This document shows, piece after piece, positions 17,107-25,280 of a DNA stretch of 64,000 nucleotides (position 1 is the first letter of the stretch; each line of letters begins with the position of its first letter). Made by a program: the position numbers and the translations under genes. Origin of the DNA: Sulfurospirillum sp. UBA4058 (GTDB lineage: Bacteria; Campylobacterota; Campylobacteria; Campylobacterales; Sulfurospirillaceae); contig DFZK01000005.1 in the NCBI GenBank assembly GCA_002382085.1, forward strand, positions 232,755-296,754. The letters are read 5' to 3'. Below the pieces are notes generated by a model that worked only from the letters and a program-made list of their open reading frames with translations, did not search any database and had not been told where the DNA came from.

Positions 17107-18127
17107 AGCATCTTTTTATCTTTTAAAACACTTTTTAGAACTCTTTAGCTCACTTTTTTTTATTCTATTTTTTATTACGTCGATTGTTTTTTTCATCAAA
17201 ATTACCGCTTTGACGGCGATTATTACGATGAATTTTTGGGAGCTTGGAACCCTTTACGTCTATCTTTTGCCTAAAACCTTGGTCTATACGCTTCCGATTA
17301 CCTTTTTCATTGCGTTAAGTATCTCCTTGTACAACCTCTCGAAAGAAAACGAAACGATCGTTCTCTTTACGCTCGGATACGATCCCCAAAAAATTACGCG
17401 GCTTTTTATGAGTTTGGCGACGGGACTTTCCGTGATTCTTTTAGTCGACATTATGGTTCTCGTACCGATTTCAAAACAGCTTAATAGCAATTTTATCGAA
17501 TATAAAAAAGCCGAAGCCAAATTTAATATCAAAGCCAACGAATTCGGACAAAAATTTTCGGATTGGCTGATTTATATCGAGCATAGCGACGATGCTAAAC
17601 GCTACGAAGGCATTACGCTATACCACAATCCCGAAAAACAAGACGACAAAGAGCAGTTGATTCTTGCTAACGCCGCTACGATCGACAACCAAAACGGCAT
17701 ACTGCGTTTGCATCTTGATGCCGGTAAAGTCTTTGAATTTCAACAAGACGGCATCGGACAAACCGATTTTGAAACGATGTATATCAATACCCAACCGAAA
17801 ACGGCCGTCGGCGCGATACAAACGGTCAAAGAGTATTGGAACGACGTTTTTATCAACTGGAAACGCGCCTACGATTTATCGTTTTTTCTGAGCGTTGCCC
17901 TCTTCCCGATTGCTTCTACGATGATTGCGATGAGCATCGGTATCGTCACGTATCGTTATAATAAGGAGAGCATTTACGTGGGTATCTTTCTATGCCTTGC
18001 CTTTTATTTAACGCTCACGACGATTTTTTCCTCAAAACTGCCGCAATACGCGCCTCTTATCGTTTTTACGATCACGATGATTGCTTCTTACATACTGTAT
18101 CGAAAACGTATTCGTCGCGTTTTCTAA
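17099..18127 (+). CDS. LptF/LptG family LPS export permease
   Basis: Inner-membrane permease of the LPS transport complex (YjgP/YjgQ family). 342 residues: N-terminal helices (about 10-120), a large periplasmic beta-jellyroll-like domain (about 125-260) and C-terminal helices (about 260-335). ATG 17099 overlaps the end of the prepilin peptidase gene, so it is in the glmU-to-truA operon. Only one of the LptF/LptG pair is present here. Confidence 0.88.
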   Translation: MNKASFYLLKHFLELFSSLFFILFFITSIVFFIKITALTAIITMNFWELGTLYVYLLPKTLVYTLPITFFIALSISLYNLSKENETIVLFTLGYDPQKITRLFMSLATGLSVILLVDIMVLVPISKQLNSNFIEYKKAEAKFNIKANEFGQKFSDWLIYIEHSDDAKRYEGITLYHNPEKQDDKEQLILANAATIDNQNGILRLHLDAGKVFEFQQDGIGQTDFETMYINTQPKTAVGAIQTVKEYWNDVFINWKRAYDLSFFLSVALFPIASTMIAMSIGIVTYRYNKESIYVGIFLCLAFYLTLTTIFSSKLPQYAPLIVFTITMIASYILYRKRIRRVF

Positions 18128-18131
18128 ACCT

Positions 18132-18866
18132 ATGATGCGCGTCAAAGTAACCCTCAGCTACGATGGAAGTGCCTTTAACGGTTTACAAATTCAAGCACAA
18201 AATGCCGAGGTTAAAACCGTCGCCGGAGCATTGAACGAAGCTTTAAAACGTCTTCATATCGTCTCGACGCCCGTAGCAAGCGGGCGTACGGATACGGGCG
18301 TACACGCTTTAGCACAAGTCGTTCATGTTGATCTTCCCGAAGTCTGGAACGATTTAGACAAGTTGCGTCATTACCTCAATCGTTCTTTAATGCCTCACTG
18401 TTACGTGAAAAAAATCGAATCCGCTCCGGATGCTTTTAACGCTCGTTTTGATGCCAAAAAAAGACTGTATCGCTATATCATGTACGATGGAACGTACCAG
18501 CCTTTTTGGAGTGCTTACGCTTTACATGTAACGTCACTCGACGTCGAAAAACTTAATATGCTTGCCAAACTTTTTGAAGGACAACACGCATTCGGTTTTT
18601 TTAAAAAAACGGGAGGCGGAACGACGGGCGAGGAGCGTATCATCTTTAAAGCCGGTGCGTATCGACACAAAGAAGCGATCGTACTTTATTTTCTAGGCGA
18701 CGCTTTTTTACGCTCGCAAATTCGTATGATGACCGATATGCTGTTAAAAGTCACTTACGGCTCTTTGTCGCGTGAAGATTTGATTGCGCAACGCGATAAA
18801 CGCAAGAAGATCAGCTCGACGTTGGCTCCTGCCTGCGGGCTTTACCTCTCACGTATTTATTATTAA
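18132..18866 (+). CDS. truA: tRNA pseudouridine(38-40) synthase TruA
   Basis: Makes pseudouridine at positions 38-40 of tRNA anticodon arms. 244 residues from ATG 18132 (a second ATG follows at 18135); the longer frame from 18081 lies inside lptF. Motifs: VKVTLSYDGSAFNGLQIQ, the catalytic Asp in GRTDTGVHALAQV, FNARFDAKKRLYRY and FLRSQIRMM. Last gene of the run from glmU; convergent with the pyrC-like gene, whose stop lies only 4 bases away. Confidence 0.95.
   Translation: MMRVKVTLSYDGSAFNGLQIQAQNAEVKTVAGALNEALKRLHIVSTPVASGRTDTGVHALAQVVHVDLPEVWNDLDKLRHYLNRSLMPHCYVKKIESAPDAFNARFDAKKRLYRYIMYDGTYQPFWSAYALHVTSLDVEKLNMLAKLFEGQHAFGFFKKTGGGTTGEERIIFKAGAYRHKEAIVLYFLGDAFLRSQIRMMTDMLLKVTYGSLSREDLIAQRDKRKKISSTLAPACGLYLSRIYY
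18522..18531. repeat. Palindrome TTACATGTAA, copy 6 (coding, Leu-His-Val)
   Basis: Exact copy in truA, read as Leu-His-Val within ALHVTS, in a weakly conserved stretch. Confidence 0.95.
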
Positions 18867-18870
18867 ATCC

Positions 18871-20097
18871 TTATTCGCTTTCAAATAAAAGTTTACCGCC
18901 GCCGATGACTTTGGCGACTTTGCCGTATAACGTATCGCCGTAGTATAAAGAGTGTTTGTTCGTCACGGTATAGGTATGATGAGGGTCAAACAAGACGACG
19001 TCCGCATCGTATCCTTCTTCAATTTTCCCTTTATGCTCTAAGCCTAAAATTTTTGCGGGGTTACGAGCACACAAGGTTTCAAGGGTTTGCAAATCGATTG
19101 TACCGTTTTTCACTAAGAACGTATACGCCAACGTCAAAAATTCTTCAATCGATCCGATACCGAACTCCGCATCTTCAAACGCAACGTCTTTATAAAGAAT
19201 TGATTTGGGAGAGTGCGAAGAGGTTACGCAATCGATCATACCTGCTTTTAAGGCATCGATTAAAGCGACTCTTTCATCTTCTTCGCGTAATGGAGGCATC
19301 AATTTGGCATACGTATTGAAACCGTCGCAGCTTTCGTCGTTTTTCGATAAATGGTGAATCGAAACTTCGGTAAAAAGAGATGAAGGGCATGCTTTTTTAT
19401 GGGCTTGGGCTATCTCCAACGAACGCTTTGTCGAGAGCGATTTTAAAACGACGTTGGCACCGTAAAAAAGTGCCATTTCGCAGACTTTTGCCACTTCAGC
19501 CGTTTCGGAAATCTTTGAAATTCCCGAAAGTCCTAACGTCGAAGCGATACAACCGTCGTTCATCAATCCGTTATCGTCGAGATTCGGCTCGTAGCACTGT
19601 ACGAAAACCGGTTTATCTTTCATCGTCGCGTATTGCATTCCGCGGCGAAGTAAGTTGGCATTACGGTGTGAATCGGCTAAAATCGCCGAAGCTCCGTTAT
19701 TGAGCAAAGTTGCGATATTATGCAACTGGTCCTCTTTTTGATCCGCTAAAGGAGCACTCATCAAAATAGTGACTTTGGCTTGATCGATTTTAAACTTCAC
19801 CAACTCCAGAAGCGTTGCACTCTCCAAACGAGGCGTAAAATCCGACATCACCACGGCCGTCGTTACACCGCCTTTAAGGCAACTTTGCGCAAGTTTATCG
19901 ATATGGTCTTGGTTGAGAATGCTATTGGAAAAACGGACGTTAAGATCGATCATTCCCGGAAGCAAAACCATACCGTTAGCCTCTATAATCTCTTCATGCA
20001 AAGGAGCATTCAGATTTTCGCCGATCGCAACGATCGTATTGTCCTGAATCAACACGTCTTGTTTTTTCTCGTGAATTCGTGCGTTTTTAATAAGCAT
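18871..20097 (-). CDS. Dihydroorotase-like protein lacking catalytic residues
   Basis: 408-residue amidohydrolase-fold protein of the PyrC class I type. Family landmarks are present (GMVLLPGMIDLNVRF, GGVTTAVVMSD, ARNPAKILGL, GYDADVVLFD), but the HxH zinc motif is NVR and the catalytic TDHAPH loop is SSHSPKS, without Asp. It therefore should not hydrolyse dihydroorotate. Non-catalytic PyrC' proteins of this kind act as partners of aspartate transcarbamoylase in Pseudomonas, and a similar role is likely here. A true PyrC should be encoded elsewhere. It overlaps the GH3-like gene by a few bases. Confidence 0.9.
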   Translation of the reverse strand: MLIKNARIHEKKQDVLIQDNTIVAIGENLNAPLHEEIIEANGMVLLPGMIDLNVRFSNSILNQDHIDKLAQSCLKGGVTTAVVMSDFTPRLESATLLELVKFKIDQAKVTILMSAPLADQKEDQLHNIATLLNNGASAILADSHRNANLLRRGMQYATMKDKPVFVQCYEPNLDDNGLMNDGCIASTLGLSGISKISETAEVAKVCEMALFYGANVVLKSLSTKRSLEIAQAHKKACPSSLFTEVSIHHLSKNDESCDGFNTYAKLMPPLREEDERVALIDALKAGMIDCVTSSHSPKSILYKDVAFEDAEFGIGSIEEFLTLAYTFLVKNGTIDLQTLETLCARNPAKILGLEHKGKIEEGYDADVVLFDPHHTYTVTNKHSLYYGDTLYGKVAKVIGGGKLLFESE

Positions 20098-21181
20098 AAC
20101 TTCCTCGCTTGGATAGATTTTTTTTGAACGTTACGATGCGTGCGTAGGCTTGCTCAATGCTGGCTTGCGAAATTTCTCCGCTACGAACGGCATCTAATAG
20201 AATTTTTTGAACCGTAAAAGGCATACTTGCGTTATCGGCAAAGTAATTGGTAAAAACGAGGACATCGCCTCCGGCTTGTACGCTTCGGATCACACGTTGT
20301 TTAAAATCGAGCGTATTCGGTAGCGAGTCGGTACGTAAATTATGAACGAAAACAACGCCTTTAAAATGCATTTTATCGCGCAATAAGTTCTGAACGATCG
20401 TTTTTGAAAAAAGTGAAGGCTCTTTCGGGTCTAAATCGCTAATTTTGGCATGCGAGAGTAAAACTGCGTCGATTTTATCGTAAGCGATCAAGTCGTAATA
20501 GGGTTTGAGTTGTTCAAATCGCCATGAAGCCGAGGCATCCGCACGACTTGAAAAATCGTCCCACAAATTGGCTCCCGCATACGGAAAATACTTAACGACC
20601 GGAGTAATGCCGTTTCGATACATCGCATCGATAAATAAAAGGGCATACGTCGTGACGATCTCCTCGTAAGAAGCGTAAGCGCGCTTTAACTCTTTGACGT
20701 TACCGACGATTTTAGGTTGCAAATCCAGTACGGGAGCAAAATTGACGTTCACGCCTCCTTTTGCCATAGAAGAACTCATCGCATCGTAAATCGATGCGGT
20801 TTCGTTGACGTCTTTACGTGTTGCGATTTCATTGGCAGGATAGGAGGGAGCAAAACCTTTTTTGAGCGAAAAGAGATCCCCGTCGCTCCCGTCATGCTCT
20901 ACCGCAACGATCAAAGCCGCATCTTGGGGTGCTTGCGCTTTAAGATAATCGGTCAATTTTTTCAGCTGCGCCACGTTTTGAATATTTTTTTCCGTTAGAA
21001 AAACACCGCCTATTTTTTCACGTTTAATATCTTTGGCGACTTGTTCGACCCACTTATCATTCTCTTTCGTTCCGTCAAATCCGATCACGATCATTTGAGC
21101 GATCATCTCTTCCAAAGAGACGCTTTTCGCACACAAAACATTGAGTCCCAACGCTATAAGCAAAACAATTCGTTTCATCAA
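20087..21181 (-). CDS. Exported glycoside hydrolase family 3-like protein, degenerate
   Basis: 364 residues with a signal peptide (IVLLIALGLNVLCA). It has the overall GH3 N-terminal-domain layout (MIAQMIVIGFDG, VNVNFAPVLDL, KYFPYAG, VLLSHA), but active-site features differ: KHFPGHG is KYFPYAG, and the usual nucleophile motif near the C-terminus (SDDL) is VHNLRTDSL. It may have lost beta-N-acetylglucosaminidase activity and serve as a carbohydrate-binding or structural periplasmic protein. It sits between gpsA and the pyrC-like gene, overlapping both. The degeneracy reading is by eye. Confidence 0.82.
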   Translation of the reverse strand: MMKRIVLLIALGLNVLCAKSVSLEEMIAQMIVIGFDGTKENDKWVEQVAKDIKREKIGGVFLTEKNIQNVAQLKKLTDYLKAQAPQDAALIVAVEHDGSDGDLFSLKKGFAPSYPANEIATRKDVNETASIYDAMSSSMAKGGVNVNFAPVLDLQPKIVGNVKELKRAYASYEEIVTTYALLFIDAMYRNGITPVVKYFPYAGANLWDDFSSRADASASWRFEQLKPYYDLIAYDKIDAVLLSHAKISDLDPKEPSLFSKTIVQNLLRDKMHFKGVVFVHNLRTDSLPNTLDFKQRVIRSVQAGGDVLVFTNYFADNASMPFTVQKILLDAVRSGEISQASIEQAYARIVTFKKNLSKRGSYAY

Positions 21182-22065
21182 TCCGCCAATAAATCTTTAA
21201 CGCTTTGTTGCGGAGATTTACCCTTTAAGATCAAAGCGATTTCATGGGCAATCGGCGTATAAATAGCATGCTTTGAAGAAAGCTCGAACACGGCTTCGGA
21301 CGTATAGACACCCTCGGCAACTTCACCGAGCTCTTCGAGTATAGCATCTAACGCTTTTCCTTGCGCCAAAAATAGGCCGACGCGGTAGTTGCGCGAAAGC
21401 GTACTCGAAGCCGTCAGAAAAAGATCGCCTGCTCCGCTAAGTCCTAAAAACGTCGCCTCTTTCGCACCGAAGAAAAGACCAAAACGTTGCATCTCGACCA
21501 ATCCTCTAGCGATCAAACTTGCCCGTGCATTATTGCCGAGTTTCAATCCGTCGCAAATACCGCCGGCAATCGCTAAAACGTTTTTATACGCACCGCAGAC
21601 TTCCGCACCGATAACGTCTTGAGACGTATAGGTTTTGATAAACGAAGGGAAAAAGGCACAAAACTCTTTCGCAAGCGTTTCGTTGAGAGCATTAACGACG
21701 ACCGCCGTGGGAAGGGCTTGCATGACTTCTGAAGCAAAGGAAGGACCGGAGAGAAACGCTAGATGGGTTTCGGGTACGTAACGCGCAAAAATTTCATTTA
21801 AAAATTTGCCGCTTCCTTGTTCAATCCCTTTAGCGGCAACCAAAATTTTTTGCCCCGAAAAGCGAAAATGCTCTTCCAACCAGATGCGTACCACTTGTGC
21901 CGGCAACGTAAAAATGAGATAATCGCTTTGAAGAGCTTCTTCCAATCCGACAAAATTTTCAACGGGTTTTACGTGTCGCGACGTAATCTTACATGTAACA
22001 TTGCGGGAGATCGCAAACTGAAGTGCTTGCCCCCATTTTCCCGCTCCAATAACCGCTATACTCAC
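21178..22065 (-). CDS. gpsA: Glycerol-3-phosphate dehydrogenase [NAD(P)+]
   Basis: Reduces dihydroxyacetone phosphate to sn-glycerol 3-phosphate for phospholipid synthesis. 295 residues. The NAD(P) fold has VIGAGKWGQALQFA; later signatures are VAAKGIEQGSG, LSGPSFASEV, the catalytic-lysine region GAYKNVLAIAGGICDGL and GLSGAGDLFLT. Starts 14 bases after gatB in the same direction. A palindrome copy near the N-terminus gives Thr-Cys-Lys. Confidence 0.96.
   Translation of the reverse strand: MSIAVIGAGKWGQALQFAISRNVTCKITSRHVKPVENFVGLEEALQSDYLIFTLPAQVVRIWLEEHFRFSGQKILVAAKGIEQGSGKFLNEIFARYVPETHLAFLSGPSFASEVMQALPTAVVVNALNETLAKEFCAFFPSFIKTYTSQDVIGAEVCGAYKNVLAIAGGICDGLKLGNNARASLIARGLVEMQRFGLFFGAKEATFLGLSGAGDLFLTASSTLSRNYRVGLFLAQGKALDAILEELGEVAEGVYTSEAVFELSSKHAIYTPIAHEIALILKGKSPQQSVKDLLAD
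21989..21998. repeat. Palindrome TTACATGTAA, copy 7 (coding, Thr-Cys-Lys)
   Basis: Exact copy in gpsA, read as Thr-Cys-Lys within NVTCKITS. Confidence 0.95.
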
Positions 22066-22079
22066 AAAAAACCTTTGTG

Positions 22080-23510
22080 CTAATGAAGTCTGGCTTTTAA
22101 AAGCTCGTTGACTTTGGAAGGATTGGCCGTTCCTTTGCTCTCTTTCATCGCTTGTCCGACGAAAAACGCAAAAAGCTTCTCTTTGCCCGCTTTGTATTCG
22201 GCGACTTTATCGCCGTTAGCGGCGATAATAGCATCGATGATTGCGACAAGCGCACCCTCGTCGCTCATCTGTTTTAAGCCTAGCGTTTCAATTGCGGCGT
22301 CGACGTCGACACGGTTTTGCATCAAATAGTCCAAAACCTCTTTAGCGGCTTTTCCGCTAATCGTACCGTCTTCGATACGTTTAACGAGCAATGCCAACGT
22401 TTGAGCATCTACGGGCGACGTTGCAATCGTTACGCCGTTTCCCAAACGACCTTGGAGCTCGACGCTTAACCACGTTACGCTATTTTTAGGGCTTGCACCG
22501 TGCTCGATCATCGTTTCGAAAAAGCGCGCCATTTCAACGCTTGCGGTAATTACGTTGGCATCGTATGGCTTGATACCGTACTCCGTGACGAAACGATCTC
22601 TTTTTTCATCGGGTAATTCGGGAATCTGAATACACTCGGCTAACATCTCTTCGGGAATCATCACCGGTAACAAATCCGGATCGGGAAAATAACGGTATTC
22701 CGCACTGTCTTCTTTGGAACGCATACTCCGTGTTTCGTTTTTATCGATATCGAAAAGCCGTGTTTCTTGCACGACTTCTCGCTCGTATACGCCGTCTTCC
22801 CATGCCGCGCTTTGACGCTCTACCTCGTAATCGATCGCTCTTTGGATAAACTTAAACGAGTTTAGGTTCTTAATCTCCGCTCTCGTATAAAGCTTCGTAT
22901 CGCCCTTCGGACGAATCGAGACGTTCGCGTCGCAACGGAAGCTTCCCTCTTGCATATTGGCGTCGCTAATGTCAAGGTAACGCAAGATGGCATGTAATTT
23001 TTTAAGGTACAGGACCGCCTCTTCGCTACTGCGCATATCCGGTTCGCTGACGATCTCTAAAAGCGGTGTTCCGGCACGGTTGAGATCGACATGTGAGACG
23101 TTGCCGTGGTGAATATTTTTTCCCGCGTCTTCTTCCAGATGCGCGCGCGTAACACCGATGCGTTTTTTCGTTCCGTCTTCAAAATCGATATAAATTTCAC
23201 CCGCCTCGACGATAGGTATTTCAAACTGGCTGATTTGATACCCTTTGGGTAAATCGGGATAAAAATAGTTCTTACGATTAAAAATCGATTTTCGGTTGAC
23301 CGTCGCGTTAATCGCCGTTCCAAGAGCAATCGCTTTTTTCACGGCCTCTTTATTGAGGACGGGCAAAGCACCCGGAAGTCCTAAGCAAACTTCGCAAACA
23401 TTGGTATTGGGTTCATCGCCGAAACTGGTCGGACAGCTGCAAAAAATTTTGGTTTTCGTATTTAACTGAGCATGAACCTCAAGTCCTATAACAACTTCAA
23501 ATTCCATCAA
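22080..23510 (-). CDS. gatB: Asp-tRNA(Asn)/Glu-tRNA(Gln) amidotransferase subunit B
   Basis: Kinase-like and tRNA-binding subunit of GatCAB, which amidates misacylated Glu-tRNA(Gln) and Asp-tRNA(Asn). 476 residues. Signatures: VIGLEVHAQLNTKTKIFC, CEVCLGLPGALPVLN, YFYPDLPKGYQISQ, HLEEDAGK and RAGTPLLEIVSEPD. The C-terminal YqeY-like tail ends SKGTANPSKVNELLKARL. gatA and gatC are not in the window. Same-strand run with gpsA. Confidence 0.97.
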   Translation of the reverse strand: MMEFEVVIGLEVHAQLNTKTKIFCSCPTSFGDEPNTNVCEVCLGLPGALPVLNKEAVKKAIALGTAINATVNRKSIFNRKNYFYPDLPKGYQISQFEIPIVEAGEIYIDFEDGTKKRIGVTRAHLEEDAGKNIHHGNVSHVDLNRAGTPLLEIVSEPDMRSSEEAVLYLKKLHAILRYLDISDANMQEGSFRCDANVSIRPKGDTKLYTRAEIKNLNSFKFIQRAIDYEVERQSAAWEDGVYEREVVQETRLFDIDKNETRSMRSKEDSAEYRYFPDPDLLPVMIPEEMLAECIQIPELPDEKRDRFVTEYGIKPYDANVITASVEMARFFETMIEHGASPKNSVTWLSVELQGRLGNGVTIATSPVDAQTLALLVKRIEDGTISGKAAKEVLDYLMQNRVDVDAAIETLGLKQMSDEGALVAIIDAIIAANGDKVAEYKAGKEKLFAFFVGQAMKESKGTANPSKVNELLKARLH

Positions 23511-23524
23511 TAAGCCTTTGCGGA

Positions 23525-24082
23525 TTAATCTAAAAACAAGCGGATAGAAGCAATTCCGTACACTCCAAGTGCTTCACACGCCTTGACATGTGCAGGTTTG
23601 ACGATACCTCCAAGCGCGAAACATTTGAGAGAGATTTTATCATTTATTTCTTTTAACTTCTCTAAACCTACGGGCGTTCCTTTGCCCGGAGAGTCAAAAA
23701 CGGGACTAAACGTGAACGCATCGGCTCCGTTTTTTTGCGCCTCTTTAGCCTCATGCAAGGTATGCGTACTTACGACGACAAAAAGACCCGATGCTTTGGC
23801 ATCTTGAATAACATGCAAAGCGTTGGAAGGCAAATGAACGCCTAAAACGCCTAAACGACGCGCTAAAAGGTAATCTCCGTGTAGTAAAATCTTTACATGT
23901 AACGATGGGGGCAAGAACGTCACGACGTCCGTAGCAAACGAAGCATAATCCAAAACGTGCTTATCGCGCAAACAGATATAATCGACACGGTGTTTTTGCG
24001 TGATCTCCAGAAGTTTGTGCGCACAGGTTTGCGCATCGGAAGTATAATAAAGCGGATCAGTGATCAGATAGCGTTTGAGCAT
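23525..24082 (-). CDS. thiE: Thiamine phosphate synthase
   Basis: Couples the pyrimidine and thiazole precursors to thiamine monophosphate. 185 residues from ATG 24080-24082 (MLKRYLITDPLY); a TTG a few codons upstream is less likely. TIM-barrel signatures are ICLRDKH, GVHLPSN, FSPVFDSPGKGTPVG and FALGGI. The start overlaps the end of the small membrane protein gene upstream by 26 bases. The protein is short, and the GVHL loop is closer to the TenI-like branch, so the isomerase relative TenI is an alternative. Confidence 0.85.
   Translation of the reverse strand: MLKRYLITDPLYYTSDAQTCAHKLLEITQKHRVDYICLRDKHVLDYASFATDVVTFLPPSLHVKILLHGDYLLARRLGVLGVHLPSNALHVIQDAKASGLFVVVSTHTLHEAKEAQKNGADAFTFSPVFDSPGKGTPVGLEKLKEINDKISLKCFALGGIVKPAHVKACEALGVYGIASIRLFLD
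23893..23902. repeat. Palindrome TTACATGTAA, copy 8 (coding, Leu-His-Val)
   Basis: Exact copy in thiE, read as Leu-His-Val within SLHVKI. Confidence 0.95.
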
Positions 24083-24350
24083 CGTTTTTGTCAATCCAGC
24101 GTTGCAATAAAGCCGTTTGCTTTTGCGCTTCCGAAAATTTGGCTATCTGTAAAGACGCCACTTCAAAAACAACCACGAAGAGTGCTCCGAAGAGAAAGCA
24201 AAAAAGCCCGATGAAAAAAGCGACGATCCATCCAAAAGGTAAGAAGAGTAAAAAGAAGTAAGTTCCGCCGGCAATTGCAAGAGCCCAAGAGGCACCTTGC
24301 AAAAAGCTGAGCAGTTTTTCGAAACGCGTGAAATCTTTAGTGTTCTTCAC
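24057..24350 (-). CDS. Small two-helix membrane protein
   Basis: 97 residues. A short cytoplasmic N-terminus, two strongly hydrophobic helices (about residues 20-40 and 44-66) and a polar helical tail. No family recognised. Its start lies inside the 3' end of atpB and its end inside thiE, so it is co-translated with both. Confidence 0.75.
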   Translation of the reverse strand: MKNTKDFTRFEKLLSFLQGASWALAIAGGTYFFLLFLPFGWIVAFFIGLFCFLFGALFVVVFEVASLQIAKFSEAQKQTALLQRWIDKNDAQTLSDH

Positions 24351-25014
24351 TGATCAAGACCGCACCCGCGAGATAAACGTACGTCAAGATCATGAAAATA
24401 AATGTTTGTAAAAGTGCGGAAAACGTTAAAAGCGCATATGCGGGAAGCGGAGCAACCCAAGGTGCAAGCATTAAAACAACCGCCAAGAAAATATCTTCAC
24501 CCTTGATATTACCGAAAAGTCGGAAGGAAAGGGAGATGATACGTGAAAAGTGCGAAACGATTTCGATAGGGAACATTAAGGGAGCTAAAAGTTTAACCGG
24601 TCCCATAAAATGTGCAAAATAGTGGACGACGCCGTTGACGCGAATACCTTCAAAATTGTAATAGACAAAAACCATTAACGCTAATGCCAACGTCATATTA
24701 AGACTGCTTGAAGGGGCTTCAAAACCGGGAACAATACCGATCATATTGGCAACAAAAACGACCAAGCCGATCGTTGCTACCAGCGGTAAATATTTGCGAG
24801 ACAACTCTTCTCCGATGACGTCTCTGCCCATAGAGATAACGCCTACAAGATATGCTTCCATAACATTTTGTACGCCGCTTGGGACCAATTGCATCTTAGA
24901 CGTTGCCATTTTGGCGAGTCCCAAGACGATCAATGCTACCAAGAGAATGTGGGATACGAAAAGAAAGTTATGGTCGTGACTGATTAAGCCTACAAAGGTA
25001 AAAATTTCACCCAT
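24337..25014 (-). CDS. atpB: F1Fo ATP synthase subunit a
   Basis: Proton-channel subunit of the Fo sector. 225 residues with five to six membrane helices. The essential arginine is in SLSFRLFGN. Other signatures are ANMIGIVPGFEAPSSSLN and FMILTYVYLAGAVL. The other atp genes are absent, matching the isolated atpB of Campylobacterota. It heads a short operon with the small membrane protein and thiE. ATG 25014 has AAGGAAC upstream. Confidence 0.96.
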   Translation of the reverse strand: MGEIFTFVGLISHDHNFLFVSHILLVALIVLGLAKMATSKMQLVPSGVQNVMEAYLVGVISMGRDVIGEELSRKYLPLVATIGLVVFVANMIGIVPGFEAPSSSLNMTLALALMVFVYYNFEGIRVNGVVHYFAHFMGPVKLLAPLMFPIEIVSHFSRIISLSFRLFGNIKGEDIFLAVVLMLAPWVAPLPAYALLTFSALLQTFIFMILTYVYLAGAVLISEEH

Positions 25015-25073
25015 TACACCGTTCCTTTAATTATTATTTGCGTGATTGTATCGATAAATCATTTAATCATTCA

Positions 25074-25280
25074 TTAAGGCTTCGCTTTTGTGCGAAGCTT
25101 TGTTACTTGCTCGCCGCCGATACCCCAATTATCCGTATCGACTTCATCGATCACGACAACGGTCGTCGAACGATTTTTACCTAACACATCGACCAATAAA
25201 TCGGTCACGCCCGCAATGAGTTTCTCTTTTTGCTCTTTGCTGGCACCTTCTTTGGTTATTTTGATATTGACGTAGGGCAT
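25074..25280 (-). CDS. 4-oxalocrotonate tautomerase family enzyme
   Basis: 68-residue tautomerase-superfamily subunit; such small proteins assemble into hexamers. After removal of the initiator Met the catalytic Pro1 is exposed (MPYVNIKITKEG), and a conserved internal region follows (LLVDVLGKNRSTTVVVIDEVDTDNWGIGG). The substrate is unknown. The start lies inside the 3' end of sulP (25-base overlap), so it is translated after the transporter. Aromatic catabolism genes that would explain a catabolic role are not adjacent. Confidence 0.92.
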   Translation of the reverse strand: MPYVNIKITKEGASKEQKEKLIAGVTDLLVDVLGKNRSTTVVVIDEVDTDNWGIGGEQVTKLRTKAKP

